A DNA stretch of 64,000 nt from Citrus sinensis (taxonomy: Eukaryota; Streptophyta; Magnoliopsida; Sapindales; Rutaceae): contig NC_068556.1 in assembly GCF_022201045.2 (NCBI RefSeq), positions 7,170,001-7,234,000 of the forward strand, written 5' to 3'. The position numbers and the translations under genes were made by a program. The notes beneath the pieces are model-generated. The model had not been told where the DNA came from. It was given only the letters and a program-made list of their open reading frames with translations, and did not search any database. This document shows positions 22,362 to 34,214 of the stretch, piece after piece (position 1 is the first letter of the stretch; each line of letters begins with the position of its first letter).

Positions 22362-23230
22362 CTACTCACTCAAACTAGCCACATATGTTGTAGGCATAAT
22401 ACTTAGTGAATAATCAGAGTCTTCATCTTTATGTGTCATATTTGCTACCTCTGATTTCTTCTCATCTCTCTTCTGAACCTTTATACAATCTTTCCTCCAA
22501 TGGATTTTTTGATGACAAAAGGCATACTCATCTCGATCTATATTTCTACTTCTCGATTTGGACCGAGAATTCTTTCTACCTCGTTTCTTCTTTTTCTCTA
22601 TCATCCTTTCTCTGGCTAACAAAGCTTTAGACGATATTCTTTTGGAATGTTTATCATTATTTCAAAATTTTAAATTGGTCAATAATATGCAGACATCTTT
22701 GAAGATGATCACACTTTTTCTATATATTAAGGTAGTCACAAAATGACTATATTCCTCTGGTAATGAGTGTAACAGAATCATAACCTTGATTTCATCCTTA
22801 ATATCTTCATCAAGATTCTTCAAATCAGGAAGTAACGTTTCAAATCTTAAGACATGATCTTGCATTGACACCCCATACTTTATTCGAAAGCCATATACTT
22901 GGCTCATTATATGAAGGCGATTTTCAAGACTTTTTAATATATACTTCTCCTCTAATGTACGCCATAAAGTCATCACACACTCCTCATCTTTCACCAAATA
23001 TTTCACATCATTGGTCAAGCAAGATCTAATCTAACCACAAGCTTTTTCATTCATACGATCCTAAGTTTCTTCGTCATACAAGTGTCTTTTATTTTTCAGA
23101 ACAACATCGAGATTGATTTGAATAAGGGCATCCATAACTTCACGCCTCCACATGCCGAAGTTGATTTTCCCATCAAACTTTTCAACATCGATCTTTTGGC
23201 CTCCTATAACATGTGCTGGATGACAATTTG
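22362..23230 (-). pseudogene. Copia-2 gag remnant
   Basis: The minus strand reads VEKFDGKINFGMWRREVMDA near 23140-23195, an LENRLHIMSQVYGFRI segment at 22860-22930, and the zinc knuckle YAFCHQKIHWRKDC near 22490-22535. In the knuckle the first cysteine is replaced by tyrosine, so the CCHC motif is broken. A basic stretch, KKKKRGRKNSRSKSRS, precedes it, as is common in this gag family. Confidence 0.85.
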
Positions 23231-23614
23231 ACAAATCTCGCCTCCCATGTAAAGTGTCTCCTGAAATAGTCTAGTAGATCTTTCCCCAATTCTGGAAGTT
23301 TCACCTTCTACCATTTTTCAACGAACTATTTTCACTTAAAGAGCAGCCTCTATGATGTTAATTTCGCGTGAATAAATGCACCAGGAAAGTTTCCAAGAGA
23401 ATGGTGGGGTCACAATGGTCCCATTTAAAACCCAAAGTCTTTAGACTCTTATTGTCTTGTTGACAAAAATTTTCTAGACATGCATAAATACACGATACTT
23501 ACAATAGATTGTCTTCCAAGTATAAATGGTCGTCTCCACCGTATTTGTAAATAGTACTATATAAGTGAACAGTACCGTATCCCCCCAGTACGAACCGTCG
23601 GATCTGATACCACT

Positions 23615-24107
23615 TGTTATGTGTAGGTTGCAAAACCCAGCATACCAAATAATCACAAAAAAATAAAGGACACAAGAAGTTTACATGGTTCAGAAATATG
23701 CCTAGGTCCACAGGAGTATGAGAAAATAATTATATAACTAACAATTTTTAGAGTACAATATTTGAGTAAAGAAAATCTCACTTCTTGGAACCCAAATACA
23801 CCTCGTACTCTCTCACACACATGAAAAAAAACCTCTCAATTACACACACTCTCCAATTGGTCACTCTCTTCACAATTCTATAATTGAATTGTTATTCACT
23901 CAATTTAGAATTCTCTCAATTTTTTTTTTTGATGTCATTCAAGTTCTCATCACCTCTCTATCTATAATCTAAATAATGGCCAAAACTCAACTTGGCAATT
24001 TGCCCATTGTATGCTAGTTGTAGCAAGCTTGCATTTTAGCTGTGGCAAGCTTGCATACTAGCTATATGTTTGTTGAAAAGTTGGCTTTTGGTGCTGACTT
24101 TTCAATA
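23615..24107 (-). repeat. 5' LTR of copia-2
   Basis: 493 bp. Compared with the 3' LTR it has many substitutions and small indels. Its first bases are TATTGAAAAG instead of TGTTGAAAAG. Confidence 0.88.
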
Positions 24108-24260
24108 TAATCATTAGATTACAACTCATTCAAGGGTTGAGATTAAAATTGACATAGCATATATTAATTCTAAAAATTAATTAATTAATTAATATGGGTC
24201 CATTATATTAATAAATTATTTACTACTCTCCTCCCTTATTGTGTTTCCCTATTTTGTTTC

Positions 24261-24789
24261 TCTCTCTTCCTTACTATGCAGAAGAAACATAAGAATTCTA
24301 GTTATGATGATCCAATTTCCACTTTGATTAAGCATGCAAGATTTAGAAAGGACTTTTTGCAGATTACTTGAATTGAGTCTATTCAAAATATAGATTATGG
24401 GATGAATCATTATAGAAGGAGGAATAAAGTCGTATCTCCCACCGCGCTTTTAGTCTCATTGAAGAGAATGATGATTTAGGATCCAAACTCACCAAATGGG
24501 ATGGCCTGATCCATTTTTATTATCTCTAGCAAAATTTGTTTTTAATCTTACATGCGTTGTTAGTTCGTTTTGCAAGTTGGTTAAATATTAGCATCATTTG
24601 AAATTCATTCTGTACTCTGTAGCAATATACAGCACGATTTTAATTCCTGAAATTTAAGAAAGAATTGTTCACGATAAAAAAAAAAAGTTAGATTTATCGT
24701 AAATTAATTTCAAAATGAGTTTTGAGCACTTATAAATTGTAAATCAATATGAGATAAAAATCTTTCTATTCTCCTACATTATAGAGGAA
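24261..24789 (+). other. Internal segment of the Mutator-like MITE with a short coding-like stretch
   Basis: From 24278 a frame reads MQKKHKNSSYDDPISTLIKH and continues to a TGA at about 24369. Further residues in the same frame lack stops until about 24478. No family is recognised. It may be a captured gene fragment inside the element, or chance. Confidence 0.3.
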
Positions 24790-25024
24790 AGAAAAAAGTG
24801 GAGGAACACTTAATTAAAAAATAGAAGAATAGGTAAATAATTTATTATCATAGTAGACCCACAGTAATTAATTATTTTTTTGAATTAATATATTCCATGT
24901 CAGTTTTAATTTCAATTCTTGAATGAGTTATAATCTAATGGTTAAAAATGTGTGTTTAAAATTTTATTTAATATTGTGTCTCTTGAACCTATCCCATATA
25001 TATTCATAATTCTCTGGTACTATA

Positions 25025-25165
25025 TTCTCATTTTAATAAAGTGAGAATGTCACTGAAAGACAAAAAAATACAGTTTTCAATGTATTGAAATATGTGATTT
25101 TTTATATTTTAGTATGTATCCTCACTTTGTTAAAATGCGAATACCTTCACTAAAGAAGGACTAGA
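25025..25165. repeat. Small palindromic MITE-like repeat
   Basis: ATTCTCATTTTAATAAAGTGAG near 25028-25050 is mirrored by CTCACTTTGTTAAAATGCGAAT near 25122-25143, with a 70-bp AT-rich core. No clear target-site duplication was found. Confidence 0.55.
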
Positions 25166-25294
25166 TGTGTGTGTGTGTTGTTGAACAATGTGTTTGCCTT
25201 CAAATTTGTTTGTATCCATATCTTTACCAAACCCGACCTGTTAACATAAATGAGTGAGCCACCAAGCCCAAATGGCCACATCCAACAACAAGTT

Positions 25295-25465
25295 CATGAT
25301 AAAACATTACAAGTCCTAATTTTCCCGAACTCAAATAAGTTTCCTTAACTTAATTATATTTCTTATTATGACTGAGGCCATGATAAAACAACATAAGTCC
25401 TAATACTCACTAAATTTGAATAAGCTTATTTAACTTAATTGTTCTTTTTATTATTAGTCTTAGGC
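25295..25465 (+). repeat. 84-bp direct tandem duplication, two copies
   Basis: CATGATAAAACATTACAAGTCCTAA... begins at 25295 and a diverged second copy begins at 25379. Both end in CTGAGGC/CTTAGGC-like sequence. No gene is seen in this stretch. Confidence 0.75.
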
Positions 25466-25699
25466 TACGATTAATAGGTAGGGGATACAAGAAAAACAAA
25501 ATATTAGAAGAAGGGCATACTATTCTTTAAGGATTTTCTCTTCTTTTCTCTGTTATTAGGGTCATTCTATGATGTTGTAGTTAAAATTACGGCATCAATA
25601 TCGTAATGGACATGGACTGTTAGATTTGAATGAAAAATCTCCACCATTAATTGTAAATAAATAGGTAACTTGTTACCTAAGTAGCAAATAATTATCTTT

Positions 25700-27640
25700 T
25701 TTTGTTCAAGTTGTAGGTTACATTTACTAGTCTATGTGTGATTTACAAAATTAATGTGTTTGAAGGTTTTTATGACAAAAAATTGAACTTTTCTTATTGA
25801 TTTTTTGTACTGCAAAGACCGTTTACACAGAAGATATTTATAGTGCTTCTAAAATACAAAACCCTACTACAATTTTAAGAAATAGATTAATAACAGATCA
25901 GCTAAATATCCTATTTCCTAATTCAGCTTATTTTATTTAAATTAAATGCAAAAGATCTTCCTTAATTATAGGCATCAAATCTTCGATAGTGTTATTTACC
26001 ACTTAATGTTGATTTACAAGTTTTATGCAACCATTACAAGTTTTTGTTTTGTTTACAATTCTAAAAACCAATTTATAACTCCAACATTAATTTTCTCTCT
26101 TTCTATTAATTTACTAGTCTTATGTGTAGTTTACACATTTTTTGTTTCATTTTACACTTAATGTCAATTTACAAGTACTCCAACATGTTTTATAAGTTTT
26201 TATTTTGTTTACAATTTCTTATTCCAATTTACCACTACAACATTAATTTACTTCTTTTTTCTTCAATTTACTAGTCCTATGTTTGGTTTACAAATTTGTT
26301 ATTTCATTTCACACTTAATGACAATTTATAGGTTTTATATCATTTTTCTAAATTTGTGTTGTGTTTACAATTCCAAAAAAGTAATTTACTACTCCAATAT
26401 TAATTTACCTATTTTCCTTTTATTTTACGAGTCCTGTGTGTGGTTTACAAATTTTTTATTTTATTTCACACTTAATGTTAATTTACATGTTTTATGTAAT
26501 TTTTTCAGGTTTTTGTTTCGTTTGCAATTTCTTATTCTGATTTACTACTCCAACATTAATTTACTTTTTTTTTATTTTACTAGAGCTACGCGTGGTTTAC
26601 AAATTTTTTGTTTCATTTCACACTTAACGTCAATTTATAAGTTTTATGTCATTTTTTTAAGTTTTTGTTTTATTTACAATTTCTTATTCCAATTTACTAC
26701 TCCACATTAATTTACCCATTTTTCCTTTAATTTACTAGTCCTATGTGTGGTTTACAAATTTTTTGTTTCATTTCACACTTAATGCTAATTTACAAGTTCT
26801 ATGTAATTTTTAAAAATTTTTGTTTTGTTTACAATTTCTTGTTCCAATTTACTACTTCAATATTAGTTTACCCATTTTTCTTTTATTTTATTACTCCTAT
26901 GTATGGTTTACAAATTTTTTTATTTCATTTCACACTTAATGTTAATTTACATGTTTTATGTAATTTTTGTGGGCTTTTGTTTCGTTTCCAATTTACTACC
27001 CCAACATTAATTTACCCCTATTTTTTATTTTACTAGTCATGTGTGTAGTTTACAAATTGTTTATTTCATTTCACACTTAACATCAATTTATAAGTTTTAT
27101 GTCATTTTTCTAAGTTCTTGTTTTGTTTACAATTTCTTGTTCTAATTTACTACTCCACATTAATTTACCTTTTTTTCTTCAATTACTTGTCCTATGTGTG
27201 GTTTTTTTATGTCATTTTTCTAAGTTTTTATTTTGTTTACAATTTCTTGTTGTAATTTACTACTCCAACATTAATTTATCATTCTTTTTCTTCAATTTAC
27301 TAATCCTATGTATGGTTTACAATTTTTTATTTCATTTCATGCTTAGTGTCAACTTACAAGTTTTAAGTTATTTTTCTAAGTTTTTGTTTTATTTATAATT
27401 TCTTGTTCCAATTTACTACTCCACATTAATTTACCCATTTTTCCTTCAATTTACTAGTCCTATGTGTGGTTCACAAATTTTTTTGTTTCATTTTTCACTT
27501 AATGTCAGTTTTCAAGTTATATTTCATATTTCTAAGTATTTGTTTCTTTAATAATTCTGAAGATCTATTTATCACTGCAGTTAATTTACCCCTTATTCCT
27601 TCATTAATTGGTCCTTCATTAGTTTAATTGGGTTGACCCA
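25700..27640 (+). repeat. Degenerate tandem array, about 155-bp unit
   Basis: A unit containing TTACTAGTCCTATGTGTGG, then TTTACAAATTTTTTGTTTCA, TTCACACTTAATG, AAGTTTTATG, TTGTTTACAATTTCTT and CTACTCCAACATTAATTTAC recurs. The CTAGTCCTATG box starts near 26111, 26270, 26426, 26578, 26732, 26888, 27031, 27184, 27298 and 27451, so the spacing is mostly 143-159 bp with one short unit of about 114 bp. A diverged unit is visible at 25710-25750 before an unrelated stretch. The open frames in the array are by-products of low-complexity sequence. Confidence 0.9.
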
Positions 27641-27817
27641 ACCAAAAACCAATGTGAAATTGTTATAGAGTTAGACTATTGGCATTCTTTTGCAAGTCTT
27701 TGAAAACCTTTTTGTGTATTTTACAATTTTAGGTTTTATGAGATTTAAATTATGGTAACACAATTAGAATTAGTATGAATTTAACTATGAGTTCATAACG
27801 AATCAATACTGTGTTAG

Positions 27818-28272
27818 TATGGATGGCAATGGGTTGAGTCGAGCCCAATAATTGAAATAAAAGCTTGAAGCCTGAATGAGCCCGGTTATTTGATAGATTG
27901 AGCCCGACCAAAGTTTTTTTTAAAGATTCTTTTATTTTTAATTAATTTAAATTTAAAAAAGAACATAGCCTTCCCATATATATTAAAATTTAAAAGCTTT
28001 AGAACTTATTTAAACTAACATAAGTATAAAATTACTCAATGTCTCAACTATATAATTATATGAATAATAAACATATATAAACATAATTTTTTTTAAGTTT
28101 TAGGGTCGGGTTGGGTCAGGGCATATATGGCTCGAACCTTGACCCTAATTTAATTGGGTCCTAATATCTAGGCCCAAGCCCGATTCATGACCCTTAAATT
28201 TAGGTCAAAACTTAAAAAATTTAAATCCAATCAATCAGGCCAAAATTTGGGCCGGGTCTTTTTGCCATTTAT
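27818..28272. mobile_element. hAT-like non-autonomous element, about 455 bp
   Basis: The left end is GGATGGCAATGGGTTGAGTCG and the right end is CCGGGTCTTTTTGCCATTT. The outer parts are GGGC/GCCC-rich and the core AT-rich, as in the 843-1430 element. No clean 8-bp target duplication is visible, so the exact ends are uncertain. Confidence 0.65.
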
Positions 28273-29740
28273 ATATATTTGCTTCTTAATTCTTATTTTT
28301 ATTTATCTAAAGTATGTATAATTCATTCTATTTTGTTTTGGAATTTGGATTTTTAGCAAAAAAACATAAATATATGATGGATTAGGAAAAAAAAAACATA
28401 TCATACAAACTCTTGTATAAATTTATTTTCTACAAATTGATGAAGCATAATTCATTTGAGTGGATTAAATAGCTTTTGACCTACATTGTTTGTTTTTATT
28501 ATTTTGTAATTTCATTCAACCAATAAATTTAGACTACATTATAAAATAAGTTTATGTAAAAGCTTATAACTTTATCAACACTCATCAAACAATGTTAGAT
28601 GAAATAAGGAATGAATTAAATACAAAGTATCATTAAATTGAAAAGAGTCCAATGTGTCAAATAATGTCCCATCATTTGAGATAAAAATATTAAAATATTA
28701 TTTTTTAAATCAACAATAATAGAGGCACAAATAATTTTAGTTACAGAATCTTCAACTAACAATGTTACCTTCAATTAACAAGTTAGGGAATCTTCGCAAA
28801 GAAGAGCATATGATATGAGTTTTTGGTTTATATATGCCACAAAAGTGCCTAATCTCTAAATATATGCTCTCTTGTCCATTTTTTTCCTACCCAAGAAATT
28901 AGAAAAATACACAATCACAGTCGAGTATAGATTAAGTATGAATATAAGTGTCATAAGAGATAGGTAAATTGGTAAAAGATGGTGCAATTTTTAGATCAAG
29001 GTCAAGTAATTAACAATCACAGGTTAGGTAGAACTACATGTTGGGTAGTTATTAGCCAAGAATTGGTAGTAGTTGGATAAAAGGAGATGGATAATGGACG
29101 GGTAGTTTTAAATGGGGATAGAGATTGCTCAAATGGTATCATTGTATATATTTATAATTTCTTCCTTTATCTTATTTTGAGCATTAACAGTAATCAGTAA
29201 ATTCTTTTATATATATGAATTAAGATCCTTTCTTATTTTAAATTAACATTCGAGTAATACAAACTAGTGTTGGTTGTTAATAAAATAGAATATAATAAAA
29301 ACAAATTTTTAAAAAATTAAGAAAATCATAGAAAAAAATAGTTGCTGATTTTTTTTTTCACTTCACCATTAATTTTCAAGAACCGATACAACATTCAATT
29401 AAAAATTAATAGCTAAGAAAATAAAGATTTACTAATTAGTTTATAACATAAGTTTTGTTGCATATAATAAAAATAATGATTTTATTTTCTCAATGGCATT
29501 CACTTCTTTCAAACCTTTAAATGATATAAAGACACAAAGTAATTTCATAGTAATAAAACAACTGCTGCCAACATAGCAAATCGCCAATGACAATTTAGAT
29601 CTATAGAAAGGTCAAATACAATATTCGCTCACTTCCATTTCAACCTAATGCTAAAGCATAAAAATTATGTTAAAAACTAAAATAAAATATACATATATGA
29701 AAGTCTGACAACTATGACACAAAATCAAGATTATGAAAAA
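28273..29740. other. AT-rich intergenic DNA
   Basis: No gene or element could be supported. The stretch 29039-29250 resembles a short copia LTR in base composition, but no target duplication or partner was found. Confidence 0.5.
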
Positions 29741-29752
29741 ACTAATTCCAAT

Positions 29753-31020
29753 TTTTCTTATCTGATCGTCAAGTTCTTGCTGATAGGCAACTTTTTTTCC
29801 CCCAATTCTATTTCTTAGTCCAAGATGCTCAACTTGCATTAAATACAAACCTACACAAAATTATGAAAATATCATATCATAAAATAATTCAAAAGATTAT
29901 ATCCACAGAAGCAGCAGCAAGGCTTCCTTGAAACAGAGCTCTAACAAAAACTGCAAAGCAAGGATAGTGTTTGGATTGCATTCATTTTCATACCTCATAT
30001 TTGAATAATAGAACATATGCAAACTTGTTTTTGTAAGGTATTTCAACAAATAACTTGAAGACTCTACTTAGAAAAGTTCCATCAAAACATCAGCATTAAC
30101 TACCAATGTGTAAGATCCAAGCGCAAATTCAACACATCAACAAATCACTCAAAAATAAATAAATAAAAATGGAACCACAAACAAATAATTTTTTTCTAAG
30201 TGGGTTTGTTAAAAAGGAAACTACGGCTGCATTGACACCTACAATGATGAAATGGGATCTTAACAACCAATTTTTTTATGAAATAAATTACAAAATAAAA
30301 AAAAAAAAACATATGAGAGAAAACTTGCACCTCAAACTGAGGATTTACATATTTTTTTCTTGGGTCAATAGCATATGCAATTGTTGTCCTTTACACATAT
30401 CAAGATCTAATCATGTTGAAGTTCATTTAGAACTGTAAAGTTAGAATTGCCTACAACAAACCATAAAAACTATTATAATAGACATCTAATCAAGTTAAAT
30501 TAACTTGCTTAGTATCGAAGTCCAGTAAATAGATTATTTACAAATACGAAATTAATTAGTATGAAATAATAAAGATAACATGTGAAAACAATAAATTTTG
30601 ATGAAGAAAACCAAAGAATAAAAAAGAATGAATGAAAGAAAATCAAGTGGATATAAAAAAAATAAAAAGAAAATCAATGTGGAAAAAGGAATTCCCATAA
30701 ATCAATACTAAAAGACAAAACCAATACAGAGAATTGGCTAACTTGATTGGCGGTCTAGCTTGCGGCGGATTGCGAAAAATAAGGAAAAAAAAAAAAAGAA
30801 AGCACAATGCGAAGACAACCTTCGCCCCTTCCAGTTTGCAAGGATTATGTGTTTTGGAATTTAACGAACTTCAGCCTCTTCGACTTGGCCACTGGGCAAT
30901 AGCCTCTGCCCCTCCCCCAACACCTGATGGAACAGAATGGCGGTACAATGACGACGTCGAGTTGACGGTGGAGAAATACTCGGCAGCTCTTTCCCTCTCA
31001 CAATCCCTAATTAACGTGAA
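29753..31020 (-). pseudogene. Possible minus-strand gene fragment of unknown identity
   Basis: On the minus strand, 29753-29848 reads QVEHLGLRNRIGGKKVAYQQ then ELDDQIRKIG, which has the composition of a real soluble or coiled-coil protein and not of random AT-rich DNA. The GC-richer block 30734-31020 looks on the minus strand like a 5' untranslated region and first exon. No start codon, splice chain or known family could be established. It could be a pseudogene, a fragment carried by a transposon, or chance. The plus-strand open frame at 30734-31027 has no recognisable domain. Confidence 0.25.
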
Positions 31021-31467
31021 TGAGTGAGTTTAAAATAAATCAATTACAAAAAAAATAATTTTTTTTTATTTTAACTAGTAAAAAATATGTTAACTGGTTT
31101 GTAACCTGTTTTTTAAAAAAATATATAAAACTTTTTATTATATTATAATTATTATGTGCTGCTGATTTAATCTAACGGTATAAAATAATTACGGCATTGA
31201 TGCCATGATTTTAATCACGACATTATAGAATTTTCCCTCTTATTATATAGCATTGACTTAAGCATCGAATGTCTTCACCGATAATTACCCCAGTGAACCT
31301 TGATAATTAATGTTTTGTAAGATTCTAACCACCGAGCTTTTTACTCTCAACAATGATAATCCCAACGACATCAAGCTCTCTCACAACCTGTTCATAAGCA
31401 AAACTATTGAGGATAAAGTGTAAGAATGTTATATGCGGGTGGATTTAATTGTTCATAATTATTGCAA

Positions 31468-31884
31468 GGGAAATTATCATTCATATACCCTATATTTGTT
31501 CTGTTATAAAAAATACTACAACACTTTGAGGGTATATCAATCGTCCACCCTTAGTTGACAAAATGTATCAGCCGACCACCAAACCGTTAGTTGCCGTTTG
31601 AAAGTTAACGGAGTTACAGTGAATTGACGATTTTACTCTTAAAAATTATCACGTGTATACCCTTAAATTCTCTTTTTATCACTTGTATACCCTTAAATTA
31701 TCACTTGTATCATATGAAAAGACCAAATTACCCTTCTGACGTCATCATACTTAAACGACAACTAACGGTTTGGTGGTCAGTTGATACACTTTGTCAACTT
31801 AGGGTGGACGATTGATACACCCTCAAAGTGTTGTAGTATTTTTGATAATGGTGTAAACTAAGGGTATACAAATGATAATTTCCC
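31468..31884. mobile_element. Mutator-like MITE, 417 bp, TSD TTATTGCAA
   Basis: The ends are GGGAAATTATCATTCATATACCC and the matching reverse complement TATACAAATGATAATTTCCC. Inverted repeats extend over more than 100 bp; CCACCAAACCGTTAGTTG is mirrored by CAACTAACGGTTTGGTGG. A perfect 9-bp duplication, TTATTGCAA, lies at 31459-31467 and 31885-31893. Nine bases is the Mutator signature. A larger relative is at 53465-54250. Confidence 0.92.
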
Positions 31885-32149
31885 TTATTGCAATGTCCAA
31901 AAATAGAATTTAAGTTGTCGTTGTCAAAAAATTCAGTGAGGGAGTTCTCTCCTTATCATTTTTTCTTAATTTAAAACCACCATAGGATGGAGAGGTTAGA
32001 CGAGACCCTCTTTTCTCTAAATTAAAATAAAAATGTAAATAAAAATATTTGGAGGGAGATATAGACTAAAACCTCCAAGCCAAAAAAAAAAAAACGAGTT
32101 AAAAAATAACAAAAGAAATCATATTAAGGTGAGCTAATGCCCAGAGTGA

Positions 32150-32890
32150 TACTTACGATACTTGTGTCTAATGACTTAATTTGAAGCTTTTCTTTGAACC
32201 AAAGGCACACAGGCCAGCAATACTAAAGTTAGGGCTAAAACCATGCCCCTAAGTATCCTCACGCTTAGATAAAAGTATTTATCAACTATACCATTCCCTT
32301 CAGAACTAAAATCTTTATCAAAATGAGATGGAATCTCTGCAGATTGGGAATTGGAACCCATGCAAATATCATCTATCGTAGATGAGAAAAAAGTAAAGCC
32401 TGCGGATACCCTCTGAGCATCTGGATCATCCAAAACCATATTATCGCCGTCACCTATCACATCGATTGGGTTCTGTAGAGAGAAATCACCATAATCCTAG
32501 GCTCACTAGCAATCTGGGCCTTAAAATCCTGAACCTTAACATCCAGGGCCTCAGTAAAAGGAACAATATTATCAATAATCGAGTTAGGCTGTAAAACTAA
32601 ATCAGAGCTCTAACCCTTATCCACAGGAACGTGGGCAGTAATATCCAAATAATAAAAGAGAATGAAACTCGACCCTTGGGACTGATTATCTTCAACAACT
32701 ATATACTAAGGAACAAGAGCCACTCGAGGTTATACATCTGCATCTGACAAAGGCTTTTTACCCTTATCCAAAACAATTATATTCTGCACCTGACCAACAG
32801 GCTACTGGGGCTAATAAGCATCAACAGAGTGCCCAAGTGCTTACACCAGGCACAATAGGCAAGAACCTTTTCAAAAATGTTCTCTCCGTA
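32150..32890 (-). pseudogene. LINE (L1-type) ORF1 C-terminal remnant
   Basis: The minus strand shows a YCAWCKHLG knuckle-like motif near 32840-32870, a frameshift, and then SIIDNIVPFTEALDVKVQDF near 32530-32590, followed by the open frame 32176-32460. The arrangement (zinc-knuckle-like motif and then a long acidic tail) fits plant L1 ORF1. It is degenerate, with several stops. The identification rests on pattern and not on a clear domain. Confidence 0.5.
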
Positions 32891-33228
32891 TCATTTTTCT
32901 TTTGGGTTTTTCTAATGAATATAACTTTTATTGTTCGAATTGTATGCTTCTTTTTTTTTACCCGAAAACTGTATAATCCAATTTTAGCCATTGTTATGAT
33001 ATCTTGGTCAATCTAGACCTCACGAAACAAACAATGGGAAATATTTTGAACTACAATTGACCCTCAACCGTGCAGTGCACTTGTTGGAAGAATTCCAATA
33101 AGCTCATTTTCAATTTTGAATTAAAAATCACTCCAATACAATCCTACAAACTATCAATCGGCAGCCTCCTCTAGTGAACAGGTTCAAACTGTATATGAGT
33201 ACAGCTACAAATTTATCTAATGGCTTGC

Positions 33229-33588
33229 AGGATTAGGAGCAGTAATCAGAAATTCCGTTAGTAAAGTTATGGTTCCTGAGCTAAAAGAATAAAAATGATT
33301 GGCGATGCGGAGCAAGTGGAACCTATGGCAATACAAGAGGGTGTGCAATTGGCAAAGAACACAAGGCTTTGGCCATTGGAAATTGAATCTGATGCAGTGA
33401 ATGTTATCAATCTAATTAATGGAAACATTGCTAGCAGGTATGAAATTATGTGGACAATAGCAGATATTTGTAAGCTTATTTCAGAGGGAGAGTGTCCTGT
33501 TGTCAGAGCTATTCCTAGAGAGTGCAATATTGTGGCGCACATGTTGGCTATGATGGCCTCGTCATTTGAGAATAATCCCCAAATTTAG
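33229..33588 (+). pseudogene. RNase H-like (RVT_3-type) fragment
   Basis: The frame reads GLGAVIRNS, a stop after VPELKE, then PMAIQEGVQLAKNTRLWPLE with IESDAVNVINLINGN, and ends AIPRECNIVAHMLA. This matches the RNase H-like module at the 3' end of plant LINEs: A..EG...A...G...I..E.D...V, then R..N..AH.LA. The metal-binding Glu (QEG) and Asp (ESD) and the RECN..AH tail are recognisable. One internal stop breaks it. It is on the opposite strand to the ORF1 remnant at 32150, so they are not one intact element. Confidence 0.75.
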
Positions 33589-34126
33589 ATGGAGGATGTT
33601 CCCCAAGAACGTATCATCTTCTGTAATTTTCTTATATGAAAGTTTATAATATTTCAAAAAAAATTAACACCAAAATTTTTTATAATAGTTTGAATAGAGT
33701 TGGGTTTTTTTTTTTTCAATTTACATTCAGTGTTGACTTGATCTTTTTGCTAATATTTTAGAAATATACAATCGGTAGTTATTGGATAATTATATAAAAT
33801 TAATTAAACCTTAACCATATATGACTATACATGCACATGTCACAGAAGATTATGAAAAGTTGAACATAGATCAACTCAGCACTACATTCAAATTCATTTT
33901 TTTTTAAATGCGGTTAATTTTGTTGACTCAACACTTAACCAAATGTAAATTCCCTGATCAACCAAATTATTTTACCTTATTTAAATAGAAAAATGAACCC
34001 CATTTCAACCACCAAGGAAAATTTTTATGGTAAGTTTGTCATTAATTCAAAATTTGGGACAATTTTATTATTAGTTCACTTTTTATTTACTCATGTAGGG
34101 CTGAAATGGGTTTGGAGTACGCTCTC

Positions 34127-34207
<81 letters not shown>

Positions 34208-34214
34208 TATATAT
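34127..34214. repeat. (TTA)n followed by (TA)n microsatellite
   Basis: About 21 TTA units run to 34190, followed by about 12 TA units. The open frame of isoleucines here is an artefact of the repeat. Confidence 0.95.

Larger units (their letters stand above)
18622..24107 (-). mobile_element. Copia-2: full-length decayed Ty1/copia element, TSD TAATC
   Basis: The element is 5486 bp on the minus strand. The 3' LTR is 18622-19120 and the 5' LTR is 23615-24107. They are visibly diverged, which points to an old insertion. The 5-bp target duplication TAATC is at 18617-18621 and 24108-24112. The primer-binding site, TGGTATCAGATC on the minus strand, lies at about 23602-23613. Gag, integrase, reverse transcriptase and RNase H appear in normal copia order but are broken by many stops. 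It is inserted in the terminal repeat of a Mutator-like MITE. Its 3' end was copied into the left arm. Confidence 0.93.
18566..24995. mobile_element. Mutator-like MITE split by copia-2
   Basis: With copia-2 removed, the sequence has long terminal inverted repeats of about 200 bp. The left one is 18566-18621 joined to 24113-24260, and the right one is about 24790-24995. Examples are GAATGAGTTGTAATCTAATG against GAATGAGTTATAATCTAATG, and TTTAATATTGTGTCTTTTAA against TTTAATATTGTGTCTCTTGA. The outer ends are GGGATAGGTT and AACCTATCCC, flanked by AT-rich ATATATATA/ATATATATT, which could be a 9-bp duplication. The original element was about 940 bp. The left arm of the large repeat holds the outermost 56 bp (4269-4324). 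Confidence 0.8.

Noticed and set aside
25946..27398. Four Phe/Tyr-rich open frames of 71-143 codons
   Set aside because: They are translations of the 155-bp tandem unit and repeat the same low-complexity peptide; no start context or domain supports them.
29039..29250. Solo copia LTR
   Set aside because: It starts TGTTGGG and ends AACA, but there is no 5-bp target duplication and no partner LTR in the window.
30734..31027. 97-codon open frame on the plus strand as a gene
   Set aside because: No recognisable domain, a run of lysines from an A-rich tract, and composition that fits better with an untranslated region on the minus strand.
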